A stretch of 64,000 nt of DNA, taken from contig CAVVCU010000007.1 of the NCBI GenBank assembly GCA_963746825.1, positions 372,001 to 436,000 on the forward strand, given 5' to 3'. Each line of letters opens with the position of its first letter. Position 1 is the first letter of the stretch. The stretch is from JACVRW01 sp963746825 (GTDB taxonomy: Bacteria; Actinomycetota; Thermoleophilia; Solirubrobacterales; Thermoleophilaceae). This document shows positions 63,941 to 64,000 of this stretch, in pieces. Made by a program: the position numbers and the translations under genes. The notes below the pieces were generated by a model. The model was not told the origin of the DNA. It searched no databases and saw only the letters and a program-made list of their open reading frames with translations.

Positions 63941-64000
63941 TTCAGCTGCGGAGCGGCCGCCTTGACCTCCTGCCAACTCGTCTGGACCTCCTCGAAGGTC
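63937..64000 (-). CDS. C-terminal end of an extracellular solute-binding protein, cut by window edge
   Basis: The last 20 codons read TFEEVQTSWQEVKAAAPQLK and stop at 63937, overlapping the PotB-type start. Position at the head of a PotABC operon and the helical tail fit a PotD-type substrate-binding protein. Too short for more. Confidence 0.6.
   Translation of the reverse strand, partial: TFEEVQTSWQEVKAAAPQLK

Overview
The window is very GC-rich. Its genes are packed head to tail with 4-base GTGA/ATGA overlaps and many GTG, some TTG and one probable CTG start. It also carries a Gram-positive type LexA box, a deazaflavin (F420) dependent Ddn-type protein and typical actinobacterial regulators. 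This fits a high-GC actinobacterium; a member of Thermoleophilia/Solirubrobacterales is my inference, not shown by any marker gene. No rRNA, tRNA, CRISPR array, insertion sequence or integrase is visible.

1-19.7 kb, imidazole amino acid catabolism. After the 3' end of a GNAT gene comes an IclR regulator coupled to an ammonia-lyase homologue that has lost the MIO-forming Ala-Ser-Gly triad. Divergent from it are a hydantoinase, a diverged urocanase paralogue and an S-methyl-thiohydantoin desulfurase (former DUF917) family gene. Together these match a degradation route for ergothioneine or a related methylated/thiolated histidine. A MarR regulator and MFS pump follow, then canonical hutH-hutU-hutI, an M20 carbamoylase-type hydrolase and hutF. 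Both routes would end at glutamate. A ProVWX-type ABC transporter (betaine/histidine family) closes the region and could bring in the substrate.

19.9-31.6 kb, mixed. There is a secreted RTX-repeat protein, a GH6 remnant, an HD-GYP protein, an MFS transporter, haemolysin III, an RCK-2TM-RCK protein with no K+ filter, a YihY protein and small membrane genes. Then come three genes for tocopherol-type (vitamin E) quinol synthesis: tocopherol cyclase, MPBQ-type methyltransferase and homogentisate phytyltransferase.

31.6-39.2 kb. A GH130 enzyme with two GT4 glycosyltransferases, an F420-type oxidoreductase, a winged-helix protein, a CHRD protein and a SOS-controlled DNA polymerase IV.

39.2-53.3 kb, the most unusual part. 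It is a compact island of TIR-TM, SLATT, TPR-trypsin, TRAFs-binding/TPR sensor, alpha/beta hydrolase, two Vps62-like proteins, M19 dipeptidase, leishmanolysin-like protease, trypsin, trypsin-endonuclease I, calcineurin-like phosphoesterase and a lipoprotein. The mix looks like a multi-effector conflict or immune-type system.

53.3-64 kb, sugar/polyol catabolism. FGGY kinase, zinc dehydrogenase, aldolase and SDR face an operon with EamA, sugar isomerase, two SDRs, a small conserved protein and a PotABCD-type ABC transporter that runs off the right edge.

At least ten otherwise intact genes are interrupted by a single-base shift, nine of them by one surplus base in a short G/C stretch. I treat these as probable sequence errors and give whole-gene coordinates.
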